DNA of 64,000 bases, taken from NCBI RefSeq assembly GCF_020176955.2, contig NZ_JAIUCZ020000006.1, forward strand, positions 372,001 through 436,000. The letters are read 5' to 3'. Shown here one piece after another: positions 42,243 to 49,859 of the stretch (its first letter is position 1; each line of letters starts with the position of its first letter). Under the pieces are notes generated by a model that had not been told where the DNA came from, made no database searches, and worked only from the letters and a program-made list of their open reading frames with translations. The translations under genes were made by a program, and so were the position numbers. This stretch comes from Nocardia sp. alder85J (GTDB lineage Bacteria > Actinomycetota > Actinomycetes > Mycobacteriales > Mycobacteriaceae).

Positions 42243-43235
42243 ATGCAAAGTTCTCAGGCCGTTCAGGAAGATCCCGCCGCCGGGTTCGGAACGGAATACG
42301 AAATCGATCTCGTTGTCACCACGCGTGACGACACCACCGAGGACGTGTCCGTCCTCGAATTACGGGATCCCCAGGGCAACGAGCTCCCCTCGTGGGAACC
42401 GGGTGCACACGTGGACTTGATCCTCGGCGATGAGCTGGTGCGACAGTATTCCCTCTGCGGGGATCCCGCCGATCGGTCGGTCTGGCGAGTCGCAGTCCTT
42501 CGTGAACCGGCGAGCCGCGGCGGGTCGATCGCCGTGCACGAAAACTTGCATCCCGGCCGGACCGTGCGAATTCGCGGGCCGCGCAATCACTTCGAGCTCG
42601 TTCCTGCGCCTCGATACCTGCTGATCGCGGGTGGCATCGGTATCACTCCCATTCTCGCAATGGTTCGGGAGCTCGATCGATCGGGCGCGGACTGGCAGCT
42701 GTTCTATGGCGGGCGGCGGCGGGCGACCATGGCCTTCCTCGCCGAACTCGAGCAGTACGGGTCGCGAGTCACGGTGCAGCCGCAGGACGAGTCCGGAATT
42801 CTGGACCTCGATTCGATCCTCGGCACGCCGCAGCCGGAAACTCTCATTTATTGCTGTGGCCCCGAAAATCTACTCACAGCCGTCGAACAGCGCTGCGATT
42901 TCTGGCCCGGCGACGTGCTACACCTGGAGCGCTTCACAGCCAAGCCGCTCACCGAGCCGATTCGCAGCGATTCGTTCGAGATCCATCTCGAACAGAGCAA
43001 TCTGACCTTGACGGTACCTCCGGGCAAATCGATCCTCCAGGTTGTGGAGGCCGCAGGCCTGGACGCACTTTCCTCCTGCGAGGAGGGGGTCTGTGGTACC
43101 TGCGAGACGGTTGTGCTCGAGGGGGAGCCCGATCACCGTGACTCCATCCTCAGCGACGCGGAAAAGGCACGCAACGACTGCATGATGATCTGCGTGTCAC
43201 GCTCACGTGGGCCACGCCTCGTCCTGGACCTCTGA
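42243..43235 (+). CDS. PDR/VanB-family oxygenase reductase (FMN, NAD, 2Fe-2S)
   Basis: 330 aa, phthalate-dioxygenase-reductase layout: flavin domain with VRQYSLCGDP, NAD-binding domain with LLIAGGIGITPILAM and LIYCCGPENLL, and a C-terminal plant-type ferredoxin with SSCEEGVCGTCETVV and a later Cys (DCMMIC). Such proteins pass electrons from NADH to a Rieske oxygenase. No Rieske oxygenase subunit is present in the window, so the partner is elsewhere or is an unusual oxygenase. ATG at 42243 follows CGGAGC; ATG 42225 is possible. Confidence 0.88.
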   Translation: MQSSQAVQEDPAAGFGTEYEIDLVVTTRDDTTEDVSVLELRDPQGNELPSWEPGAHVDLILGDELVRQYSLCGDPADRSVWRVAVLREPASRGGSIAVHENLHPGRTVRIRGPRNHFELVPAPRYLLIAGGIGITPILAMVRELDRSGADWQLFYGGRRRATMAFLAELEQYGSRVTVQPQDESGILDLDSILGTPQPETLIYCCGPENLLTAVEQRCDFWPGDVLHLERFTAKPLTEPIRSDSFEIHLEQSNLTLTVPPGKSILQVVEAAGLDALSSCEEGVCGTCETVVLEGEPDHRDSILSDAEKARNDCMMICVSRSRGPRLVLDL

Positions 43236-43267
43236 TTTCGCTATCCCGCCTACCGGAAGAGAACGAC

Positions 43268-43717
43268 ATGGCCGTTACCGGCGTCTCCCACATTGCCATC
43301 GGTGTCCGCGACATGGAGAAATCCTTGGCGTTCTACCGCGATGCGCTCGGATTGAGCCTCACGGTCGACCGACGCGAACAGAGCGGCGGCGAGCATCCGA
43401 AGGACCGTCGCGCCTGCTACCTACGATGGTCCGAAGGGCCCGGCTCCTCCTACATCGTGCTGGATTCCCACTTGGATCGCGCCCCGTTCGGGCAGCCGGC
43501 CGAACTCTTCCAGGTCGGGGTTCACCATTTTTCCTTCCTCACCGACGATCTGCCGGACATGGTCCGTCGTATCCGCGACGCCGGCTACGAGGTCTGGGGC
43601 GACGGTAGCCTCCGCGACGGACAGGCCAACGCCGAGCCCGAGGGCGATCACGAGGTTCTCACCGTCATGAGCGTCGACCCGGACGGCAACATCGTCCAGT
43701 TCGATCAGTGGCTGTGA
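43268..43717 (+). CDS. VOC family protein (glyoxalase/extradiol dioxygenase fold)
   Basis: 149 aa, two beta-alpha-beta-beta-beta units. VSHIAIGVRDMEKSLAFYRD holds the first metal His, GVHHFSFLTDDLPDMVRRIR a second His and VDPDGNIVQFDQW the closing acidic residue. Roles in the fold include extradiol ring cleavage, isomerisation and epimerisation. Position after the PDR reductase and before a dienoyl-CoA-reductase-like gene suggests a catabolic enzyme rather than resistance. Confidence 0.85.
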   Translation: MAVTGVSHIAIGVRDMEKSLAFYRDALGLSLTVDRREQSGGEHPKDRRACYLRWSEGPGSSYIVLDSHLDRAPFGQPAELFQVGVHHFSFLTDDLPDMVRRIRDAGYEVWGDGSLRDGQANAEPEGDHEVLTVMSVDPDGNIVQFDQWL

Positions 43718-43759
43718 GGTACCGAGTGCCGACGACCACCAGCGGAGACAAGGGCGAAA

Positions 43760-44560
43760 ATGTCGTCTGATCATATCGAACGGCCGACCCCGGCCGATGC
43801 GTTCGTACCCGGACTTCTCGCCGGCCGCGTTGCGTTCGTCGCCGGCGGTTCGAGCGGTATCAACCTCGCCATCGCGCAACGCTTCGCCGAGAAGGGTGCG
43901 CGGGTGATGCTCATGAGCCGCTCGGCGGAGAAGCTCGACGAGGCGACCCGTAGCATCACCGAAGCAGGCGGCGTCGCCGATTTCGCAGCGGGGGACGTGC
44001 GAGACCCGGCCGCCGTGGCTGCGGCACTTGCGGCCTGCCGGGAGCGCTTCGGCACGATCGATATCGTGCTGTCGGGTGCGGCCGGAAACTTTCTCGCTCC
44101 CGCGAGTGAGCTTTCGCCGAACGGATTCCGGACGGTCATCGAGATCGACCTCATCGGTACGTTCAATGTCCTCCGGCACGCACACGAGCACTTGCGAACG
44201 CCCGGCGCGTCGATTATTTCGATCACGGCACCTCAAGCGGTCAAGCCGATGGTCGAACAGGTGCACGCCGGCGCGGCCAAGGCCGGTGTCAACATGCTCA
44301 CGAAGGTTCTGGCAGCGGAGTGGGGACAGCACGGAGTGCGGGTCAATGCCATTTCGCCGGGCTTCATCGCCGGCACCGAGGGAACCCACAGGTTGATCGA
44401 CACGGCCGCCAAGAAGGAGAGCCTGCTAGCGACGATCCCACTCGGCCGCCTCGGTCAGCTTCGTGAGATCGCTGATGTCGCGCTGTTTCTGGCGAGTGAT
44501 CACTCTTCCTACGTCACCGGGTCGATCTTCGAGTGTGACGGCGGACTTCTCGTCGGCTGA
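43760..44560 (+). CDS. SDR, 2,4-dienoyl-CoA reductase (DECR)-like
   Basis: 266 aa. VAFVAGGSSGINLAIAQRF is the cofactor loop. The pattern AAGNFLAPASELSPNGFRTV, IDLIGTFNVLRHA and QVHAGAAKAGVNML closely follows the 2,4-dienoyl-CoA reductase group, in which the YxxxK Tyr position is replaced (HAGAAK here) and other residues do the chemistry. Probably reduces a dienoyl-CoA arising from an unsaturated substrate. Last gene of the plus-strand run from 38802. Confidence 0.82.
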   Translation: MSSDHIERPTPADAFVPGLLAGRVAFVAGGSSGINLAIAQRFAEKGARVMLMSRSAEKLDEATRSITEAGGVADFAAGDVRDPAAVAAALAACRERFGTIDIVLSGAAGNFLAPASELSPNGFRTVIEIDLIGTFNVLRHAHEHLRTPGASIISITAPQAVKPMVEQVHAGAAKAGVNMLTKVLAAEWGQHGVRVNAISPGFIAGTEGTHRLIDTAAKKESLLATIPLGRLGQLREIADVALFLASDHSSYVTGSIFECDGGLLVG

Positions 44561-44701
44561 CCGCGGCGTCGAGGGCTGCCGGGTCGGAACCGCCTGCGAA
44601 ACAGTGCGGTTCGGGCCCGGCGCCGCGCTGCCTTACCATGTCCCGAGCGAACGCCGAATCCGGCATGAAGTGACAGTTTCGGCATCGGATACCCTGAAGC
44701 A

Positions 44702-45328
44702 GTGGACTCCGACGAACCGATGGGCCTCCGCGCCCGCACCCGCAACGCAGTGCGCGAGGAATTGATGGCCGCCGCTTTGGATGTGTTCGCTGCCAAAGGT
44801 TACGACTCCGCGACAGTCGAGGAGATCGCTGCGACGGTCGGGCTGTCGAAGCGGAGCTTCTTCCGCTACTTCGGTTCCAAGGAAGATGTCGTTCTCGGCA
44901 ATCTGGAAGCGATGGGGCAGTCGCTGGCAGCACGTCTAGCCGAGCGGCCTCCGCACGAAAATCCGTGGCGCGCATTGCGTGAGACATTCGCCATCATCGT
45001 CGAGCACAACGATCGCGATCCGCAACGCACACTTCCTCTTCTCCGCATGCTCGAGGAGGCCCCGGCCCTCAAGGCCCGCCATCTCGAAAAGCAATCACGA
45101 TGGTGTGAGCTTCTGGCGCCGGCCATCGCTTCGAGACTGCCCGCCTGGACCGATTCGGGGCCTGATCCGCGGCCGGTCGCGTTGGCCGGCGCGGCCCTCG
45201 CCTGCCTCGACTCGGCGCAGGCCGCCTGGCTTGCGCAGGGCGGAACCACCGCTCTGTCGCCGATACTGAACCGGACGATGGCCGCCGTGGCACCGCTGGA
45301 ACCAGCCGCACCCGAATCACGTGCCTGA
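44702..45328 (+). CDS. TetR family transcriptional regulator
   Basis: 208 aa. HTH: VREELMAAALDVFAAKGYDS, VEEIAATVGLSKRSFFRYFG then SKEDVVL. SFFRYF is typical of the group with a MftR-like C-terminal domain (DSAQAAWLAQGGTTALSPIL). GTG start with the HTH following after 20 residues. It lies 141 bp after the SDR gene and ends one base before the cvnD stop on the other strand. Target unknown; a candidate for the ACTAAC/GTTAGT palindromes. Confidence 0.88.
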   Translation: MDSDEPMGLRARTRNAVREELMAAALDVFAAKGYDSATVEEIAATVGLSKRSFFRYFGSKEDVVLGNLEAMGQSLAARLAERPPHENPWRALRETFAIIVEHNDRDPQRTLPLLRMLEEAPALKARHLEKQSRWCELLAPAIASRLPAWTDSGPDPRPVALAGAALACLDSAQAAWLAQGGTTALSPILNRTMAAVAPLEPAAPESRA

Positions 45329-45931
45329 TCAGCGGCGAGCCGAATCGGGAATCTGAACGCGGCTGATCAAGTACTCCATCAACGTGATGAGGATCGATTT
45401 TGCTGAGTTCCGGTCTCGCACGTCGCACAGTTGTACGGGTACGTGCGGATCGAGGTCGAGTACCTCCCGGACCTCCTCAGCCATGTAACGGGGTGCACCC
45501 TCGAAGCAGTTCACCCCCACGACAAATGCCAGACCGCGACGTTCGAAATAGTCGATGGCCGCGAAAGACGAGGGAAGACGCCTCGTGTCCACCAGCACGA
45601 CCGCTCCGAGGGCGCCGGTGGACAATTCGTCCCAGAGAAACCAGAACCGCTCCTGCCCAGGAGTACCGAACAGGTAGAGAACCAGTTCCCGATCGAGGGT
45701 GATACGACCGAAATCGAACGCGACGGTTGTGGTCGACTTTTCCTGCACACCGGTCAGATCGTCGACACCTTCGCTCAACTCGCTGATGATCTCCTCGGTG
45801 CGTAGCGGGGTAACCTCGCTTACTTCGGCGACCATTGTCGTCTTGCCGACCCCGAAACCTCCGGCGACGAGGATTTTCACCGACACTGCCGGCACCGCGG
45901 GTGCGGCAGGGTCATAGTTTTCTGATGCCAT
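45329..45931 (-). CDS. cvnD: small Ras-like GTPase of a conservon (CvnD type)
   Basis: 200 aa. Walker A VAGGFGVGKTTMVAEVSEV, a G3-like FGTPGQERFWFLW, and the base-recognition region GVNCFEG, the standard form in actinobacterial conservon GTPases (MglA-like). In Streptomyces these act with the CvnA-C proteins at the membrane in a way likened to eukaryotic G-protein coupling. Start overlaps the DUF742 gene by 20 nt; its stop abuts the convergent TetR gene. Confidence 0.9.
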   Translation of the reverse strand: MASENYDPAAPAVPAVSVKILVAGGFGVGKTTMVAEVSEVTPLRTEEIISELSEGVDDLTGVQEKSTTTVAFDFGRITLDRELVLYLFGTPGQERFWFLWDELSTGALGAVVLVDTRRLPSSFAAIDYFERRGLAFVVGVNCFEGAPRYMAEEVREVLDLDPHVPVQLCDVRDRNSAKSILITLMEYLISRVQIPDSARR

Positions 45932-46280
45932 TCAACACTGCCCACAACATATCGATATCGGTACTGGGGTCCTCTGCCGCGGTCCGGAAAACCAGGTAAC
46001 CATCAGCGATCAGGTCCCCGACGAGGATTTTTGCCACCATCAGGACCAGATGTAATCGCGCGGAAATTTCGGCTATCGACTGCGGGCGCTCACACAAACG
46101 GACTATCTCACGATATTCGGGTTCCAGCCGGCGCAGATCCGGCTCGACCTGAGTCGTCATCACCTGTGTCAGCATCCCGAGATCCGGTCGTACACTGCGA
46201 GTGCGCCCGCGGGTCACGGCAAACGGCCGTACCAGCGGGCCGGCCGCCTCGTCGAACCATGGTTTGCGCGGATCGATCAT
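45912..46280 (-). CDS. cvnC: DUF742 conservon protein (CvnC type)
   Basis: 122 aa, usual length. WFDEAAGPLVRPFAVTRGRT opens the domain; the C-terminal winged-helix-like part has IVRLCERPQSIAEISARLHL and KILVGDLIADGYLVF. Always third in conservon operons; role unclear, probably linking the GTPase to the kinase. Overlaps the roadblock gene by 4 nt. Confidence 0.9.
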   Translation of the reverse strand: MIDPRKPWFDEAAGPLVRPFAVTRGRTRSVRPDLGMLTQVMTTQVEPDLRRLEPEYREIVRLCERPQSIAEISARLHLVLMVAKILVGDLIADGYLVFRTAAEDPSTDIDMLWAVLNGIRKL

Positions 46281-46702
46281 GGCACACCCGAGCCCGGGTG
46301 CCGGTCCGCCGGAACACGCGAGGCTGTGGCCAGGACCGCACCCACCCGCTTCACCGTCTGATTCAACTCGTACGCGATCATGCCGAGGTCCGCGGAATCA
46401 TCGGCCAATAGCGCCAGGCAGGCATTGGTCCCCGCCGTGGTGACGAACAACATCGCATCGTCGAGCTCGACGACTGTCTGCCGGACCGCTCCACCGCCGA
46501 ATCGACGGCTCGTACTGCGCGCAAGTCCCTGCAGCGCGGAAGCCAGAGCACACAGATGTTCGGCATCCTCGCGGGACATCGCGGTGGATTGCCCGAGCAG
46601 CAGTCCATCGGTGGACAGCACAACCGTGTGCCGAACGCCGGCGAGCTGCCGCACCAGTTCGTTCAGTAGCCAATCGAGATTAGTGCCGCGGGAAGAAGTC
46701 AC
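46277..46702 (-). CDS. cvnB: roadblock/LC7 domain protein (CvnB type)
   Basis: 141 aa. NLDWLLNELVRQLAGVRHTV, LSTDGLLLGQSTAMSREDAE and LFVTTAGTNACLALLADDSA are the roadblock/LC7 fold, which in this context acts as a GTPase-regulating partner. GTG at 46702 lies inside the 3' end of the kinase gene (23-nt overlap). Confidence 0.88.
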   Translation of the reverse strand: MTSSRGTNLDWLLNELVRQLAGVRHTVVLSTDGLLLGQSTAMSREDAEHLCALASALQGLARSTSRRFGGGAVRQTVVELDDAMLFVTTAGTNACLALLADDSADLGMIAYELNQTVKRVGAVLATASRVPADRHPGSGVP

Positions 46703-49106
46703 CGTTGTTCTTTCGCTCGTCGCTGTTGCCGACTTGATGCCCGCGCTGCCCCGGCGTCTGGGGATGGCGGCCCTGTTTGGTCCCGGTAGCGATTGCAGAC
46801 CACCGATTGCGCGCGTCATCCGGCGACCGATCTTCGGCCTGTCCGGTCGGCTCGAGCATGGACGGCGGTTCGGAATCGGCCAGTTGCGGTGCGAGGCTTG
46901 CCTGCCGACGGCGCCGCGGAAGCGGCGGCCGGCCGTCGCCGGGAAGCCAATCCGGCTGGTCCGGCGGCTCGGTCTGCCCGCGGGTCCGATGCTGCGCGGG
47001 CGGTTCGAACACCGGTTCGGCGGGGATTGCACGGCGGGCGTCCTCGAGGGCGAGCGAACGCGTACGGCTGGGCCCCGGGTCCGCGGCGTGCCCGTAATCG
47101 TGGTCGTCGGGACGGATACCGGCGGGTGGAGACCATCTCACAGCCGTCGGGGTGGGATCATCGAAGCGCTGTTCGGGTGCATCCGTTTGGACGACCAAAG
47201 GGGTGGGGATCAACACGATCGCGCGAATACCACCATAGTCGGATTCAGCGAGACGAACTCCGACGCCGTGGCGGGCAGCCAGTCGGGCGACGACGAACAT
47301 GCCGAGCCGGGAATCGCTGGACAGTTCGGCGATGCCGAAATCCGGCGGGCGGCTGAGCATTGCGTTGATGCGATCGAGATCGTCCTGAGGCATGCCCAGC
47401 CCTTGGTCCATGATCTCCAGGGCCACACCCCGGCCGACGAGACTGCCGGAGATCTCGACGCGAGAATTGGGTGGTGAAAAAGACGTCGCATTGTCGATGA
47501 GCTCGGCGAGAAGGTGAATCAGATCGGCCACCGCCGTACCGGCCAGGCGCACCTCCGGCACCCGGCCGAAGCGAACGCGGGCAAATCCCTCGGTCTCGCC
47601 GACCGCACTGCGAGCGATCTCGAGCAGGGCCACCGGATTACGCCATTGCCGTCCCGGCCGTTCGCCACCCAGGATGATCAGATTTTCCGCATTGCGTCGT
47701 CCACGGGTTGCCAGCTGGTCGAGCTGGAACAGGACGTCGAGGATGACCGGGTCCTCTTGCTGGTTCTCCGCGCCGTCGAGCAGAGCGAGTTGCTGATGGA
47801 CGATCAACTGGCTGCGATGAGCGATGTTGAGGAATACTGCTCGTACCCCCTCGCGTGTCTTGGCTTCAGCCACCGCGGCGGCCACCGCCGCCCGATGAGC
47901 CCGACTGAACGCATTTGCGACCTGGCCGATCTCGTCGCGGCCGAAATCCAGTTCGGCAACCTCGGCATCGAGATCGATCGGCTTGCCCGTCCCGGCACGC
48001 CGCATCAGATCCGGCAGTTCGTCCTCCGCCAGCGCCAATGTACGGTTCCGCAGTCGGCGTAGCCTGCGAACCAGTCGATCCGACAACCAGAGCGCGATTC
48101 CGAAGGCGAAGGTCGCCAGGATCACGATCACGCCACCGCCGAGCAGTGAATTGTTCATCGTCCGGGTGCCCGAATCATTGGCGAATCGCATCGCGTATTT
48201 CACGTGCGATTTCCATAGTTCCAACAGTCCGGAGTTCACTGTTTCGGCCGCACTCTGCCATTCGGCGGTGGTGATCGGTAGCTCGACGGGCTTCCCCCCG
48301 GCACCGTGCTGCAGCAAGGCATCCTCGACCTGGCTCAATTGCTGCCAGGATGTTTCGGTTTCGAGCTTTTCGAGCTGCCTGTGCTCATCGGCTGTGAGTT
48401 GACCGGAGAGGCTGTCCACCTCGGCGTGGTAGTAGTCCACCAGGCGGCTGTACCTGGAGAACTGCGGCGCCGAGAGCGGCCCGTTCAACGTGCCGGCGGC
48501 CGCCAATGCATTGCTGTGCGACATCGCTTCGACGACATTCGCCAGCCCCGTCGCTGTGGTCAGATGCACAGCTGTCGCCGGGTCCGGAGCAATCAGTTCG
48601 ATGGACTCGGTCGCCGCGATCGAGATGCCGACCAGTTGCGTGTAGAACTGGTCAGCCGCATCGATCGACAAGCCGTTGGTATCGATCTGAGTTCGTACGT
48701 TTGCGAGTCTGTCTCGGGCAGCGATATAGGACGAATTTGCGTCCTCCGCGGCTCCCGGTTCGATCTCCGCTACAGCGGCCCGGGTGGATTCGATCGCGGA
48801 CAGCACGCCGTCGAGCCGATGGCGCTGCGACTGGAGGTCGTTCCGATCCACCGCGCCACCACTGAGCAACAACAACGACAATGAGCGTTCACGCTGGGCG
48901 GCGTTGATGAACTCCAGCCCGGGCTGAATCCCGCGCTCGATGTCGCCGGACCAGTCTCGCGCATGCAGGCCGCGTTCGACCAGGATCCACGCACCGGCGA
49001 CACCCAGGCCGAACAGCGCCAGACTCGGAATCAACACGATGACCAGGACACGCGCCCGAACGGTGAGCAAGGCCCTCGACCAGACCTCGAGTCTGGTGAT
49101 GTTCAC
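46680..49106 (-). CDS. cvnA: nitrate/sulfonate-sensing-domain histidine-kinase-like protein (CvnA type)
   Basis: 808 aa. A membrane helix near residues 18-40 (VLVIVLIPSLALFGLGVAG), an extracytoplasmic NIT-type sensor domain, a second helix near 320 (GGGVIVILATFAFGIALWL), then HAMP-like and coiled regions and an ATPase domain with HLLAELIDNATSFSPPNSRV (N box) and EIMDQGLGMPQDD (G1). The tail of about 180 residues is Pro/Arg-rich and disordered. First gene of the cvnABCD operon. The upstream gap to the divergent thioesterase gene carries palindrome S3. Confidence 0.9.
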   Translation of the reverse strand: MNITRLEVWSRALLTVRARVLVIVLIPSLALFGLGVAGAWILVERGLHARDWSGDIERGIQPGLEFINAAQRERSLSLLLLSGGAVDRNDLQSQRHRLDGVLSAIESTRAAVAEIEPGAAEDANSSYIAARDRLANVRTQIDTNGLSIDAADQFYTQLVGISIAATESIELIAPDPATAVHLTTATGLANVVEAMSHSNALAAAGTLNGPLSAPQFSRYSRLVDYYHAEVDSLSGQLTADEHRQLEKLETETSWQQLSQVEDALLQHGAGGKPVELPITTAEWQSAAETVNSGLLELWKSHVKYAMRFANDSGTRTMNNSLLGGGVIVILATFAFGIALWLSDRLVRRLRRLRNRTLALAEDELPDLMRRAGTGKPIDLDAEVAELDFGRDEIGQVANAFSRAHRAAVAAAVAEAKTREGVRAVFLNIAHRSQLIVHQQLALLDGAENQQEDPVILDVLFQLDQLATRGRRNAENLIILGGERPGRQWRNPVALLEIARSAVGETEGFARVRFGRVPEVRLAGTAVADLIHLLAELIDNATSFSPPNSRVEISGSLVGRGVALEIMDQGLGMPQDDLDRINAMLSRPPDFGIAELSSDSRLGMFVVARLAARHGVGVRLAESDYGGIRAIVLIPTPLVVQTDAPEQRFDDPTPTAVRWSPPAGIRPDDHDYGHAADPGPSRTRSLALEDARRAIPAEPVFEPPAQHRTRGQTEPPDQPDWLPGDGRPPLPRRRRQASLAPQLADSEPPSMLEPTGQAEDRSPDDARNRWSAIATGTKQGRHPQTPGQRGHQVGNSDERKNNGDFFPRH

Positions 49107-49250
49107 GGTTCAGTCCCGTCCTTTCGAGGTGGTTCGACGTCGTTCGGCGAGGCGGCGGGATGTCGTTCGCACGAGGGTCCACGACGTTCCGAGCTCGCGG
49201 CTCGGTCGCGGGATCGCCTCGGGAACGTGTTGTGCGGTTCCACAGCTGGA

Positions 49251-49270
49251 CCTAACTAATAATCGTTAGG
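49251..49270. promoter_or_regulatory. TetR-type palindrome S3
   Basis: CCTAACTAATAATCGTTAGG, perfect 6-bp arms CCTAAC/GTTAGG around 8 nt. It sits between the divergent cvnA and thioesterase genes, 69 bp before the latter. 15 of 20 positions match the site at 15865. Confidence 0.5.
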
Positions 49271-49338
49271 ATGCGACCGTACGTCGCGTCGAGACGACGT
49301 GTCAACAGGTCGGAACGAGCAGATGGATGGGTGAGAAC

Positions 49339-49809
49339 ATGACCTCCGAAGTGCGCAATGGAGAGCGCGGCGACAGCCTGGCCGACTTCGCCGTGGCTCA
49401 GTCCATGACCACACGATGGTCCGATTACGACATGTACGGCCACCTCAACAACGCCGTGTACTACGAACTCTTCGACGCGGCCATCAATCGGAACTTGGTG
49501 ATCGAGCAGACCGGCTTCGACCCCGTGGCCGGTGACGTAGCCGGGGTCGTGGCCGAATCCTGCTGCCGCTACCTGCGACAGGTCACCTTCCCCGACGATG
49601 TGCTCGTCGGACTACGCGTCGAACGCTTGGGCAACTCGAGCGTGACATACGATCTCGGCCTGTTCGATGTCGAAGATCCGCTGCGCCCCGATCTCGCACA
49701 GATCGCGGCACGCTGCCGGTGGGTGCATGTCTACGTCGACCGGGAGAGCGGCCGGCCGACGCCGATTCCGCCCGGCATCCGAACGGCTCTCGAACGTTAT
49801 GACCACTGA
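49339..49809 (+). CDS. acyl-CoA thioesterase, 4-hydroxybenzoyl-CoA thioesterase (hotdog) family
   Basis: 156 aa, single hotdog domain. TTRWSDYDMYGHLNNAVYYE carries the catalytic Asp of the family (DxYGHxNN), followed by ESCCRYLRQVTFPDDVLVG and YDLGLF. It frees an acid from CoA, perhaps to recycle CoA from dead-end esters of the pathway. ATG 49339 chosen for GGTGAG upstream; ATG 49327 is possible. 50 bp before the ligase gene, with palindrome S4 in between. Confidence 0.85.
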   Translation: MTSEVRNGERGDSLADFAVAQSMTTRWSDYDMYGHLNNAVYYELFDAAINRNLVIEQTGFDPVAGDVAGVVAESCCRYLRQVTFPDDVLVGLRVERLGNSSVTYDLGLFDVEDPLRPDLAQIAARCRWVHVYVDRESGRPTPIPPGIRTALERYDH

Positions 49810-49830
49810 ACCAACACTTCGCCTTTACGA

Positions 49831-49846
49831 ACAAACTATAGTTAGT
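49831..49846. promoter_or_regulatory. TetR-type palindrome S4
   Basis: ACAAACTATAGTTAGT is a 16-bp palindrome with one mismatch, made of the same half-site TAGTTAGT as the sites at 13421 and 15865. It ends 13 bp before the GTG of the acyl-CoA ligase. Confidence 0.45.
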
Positions 49847-49859
49847 AAGAGGATCCACG

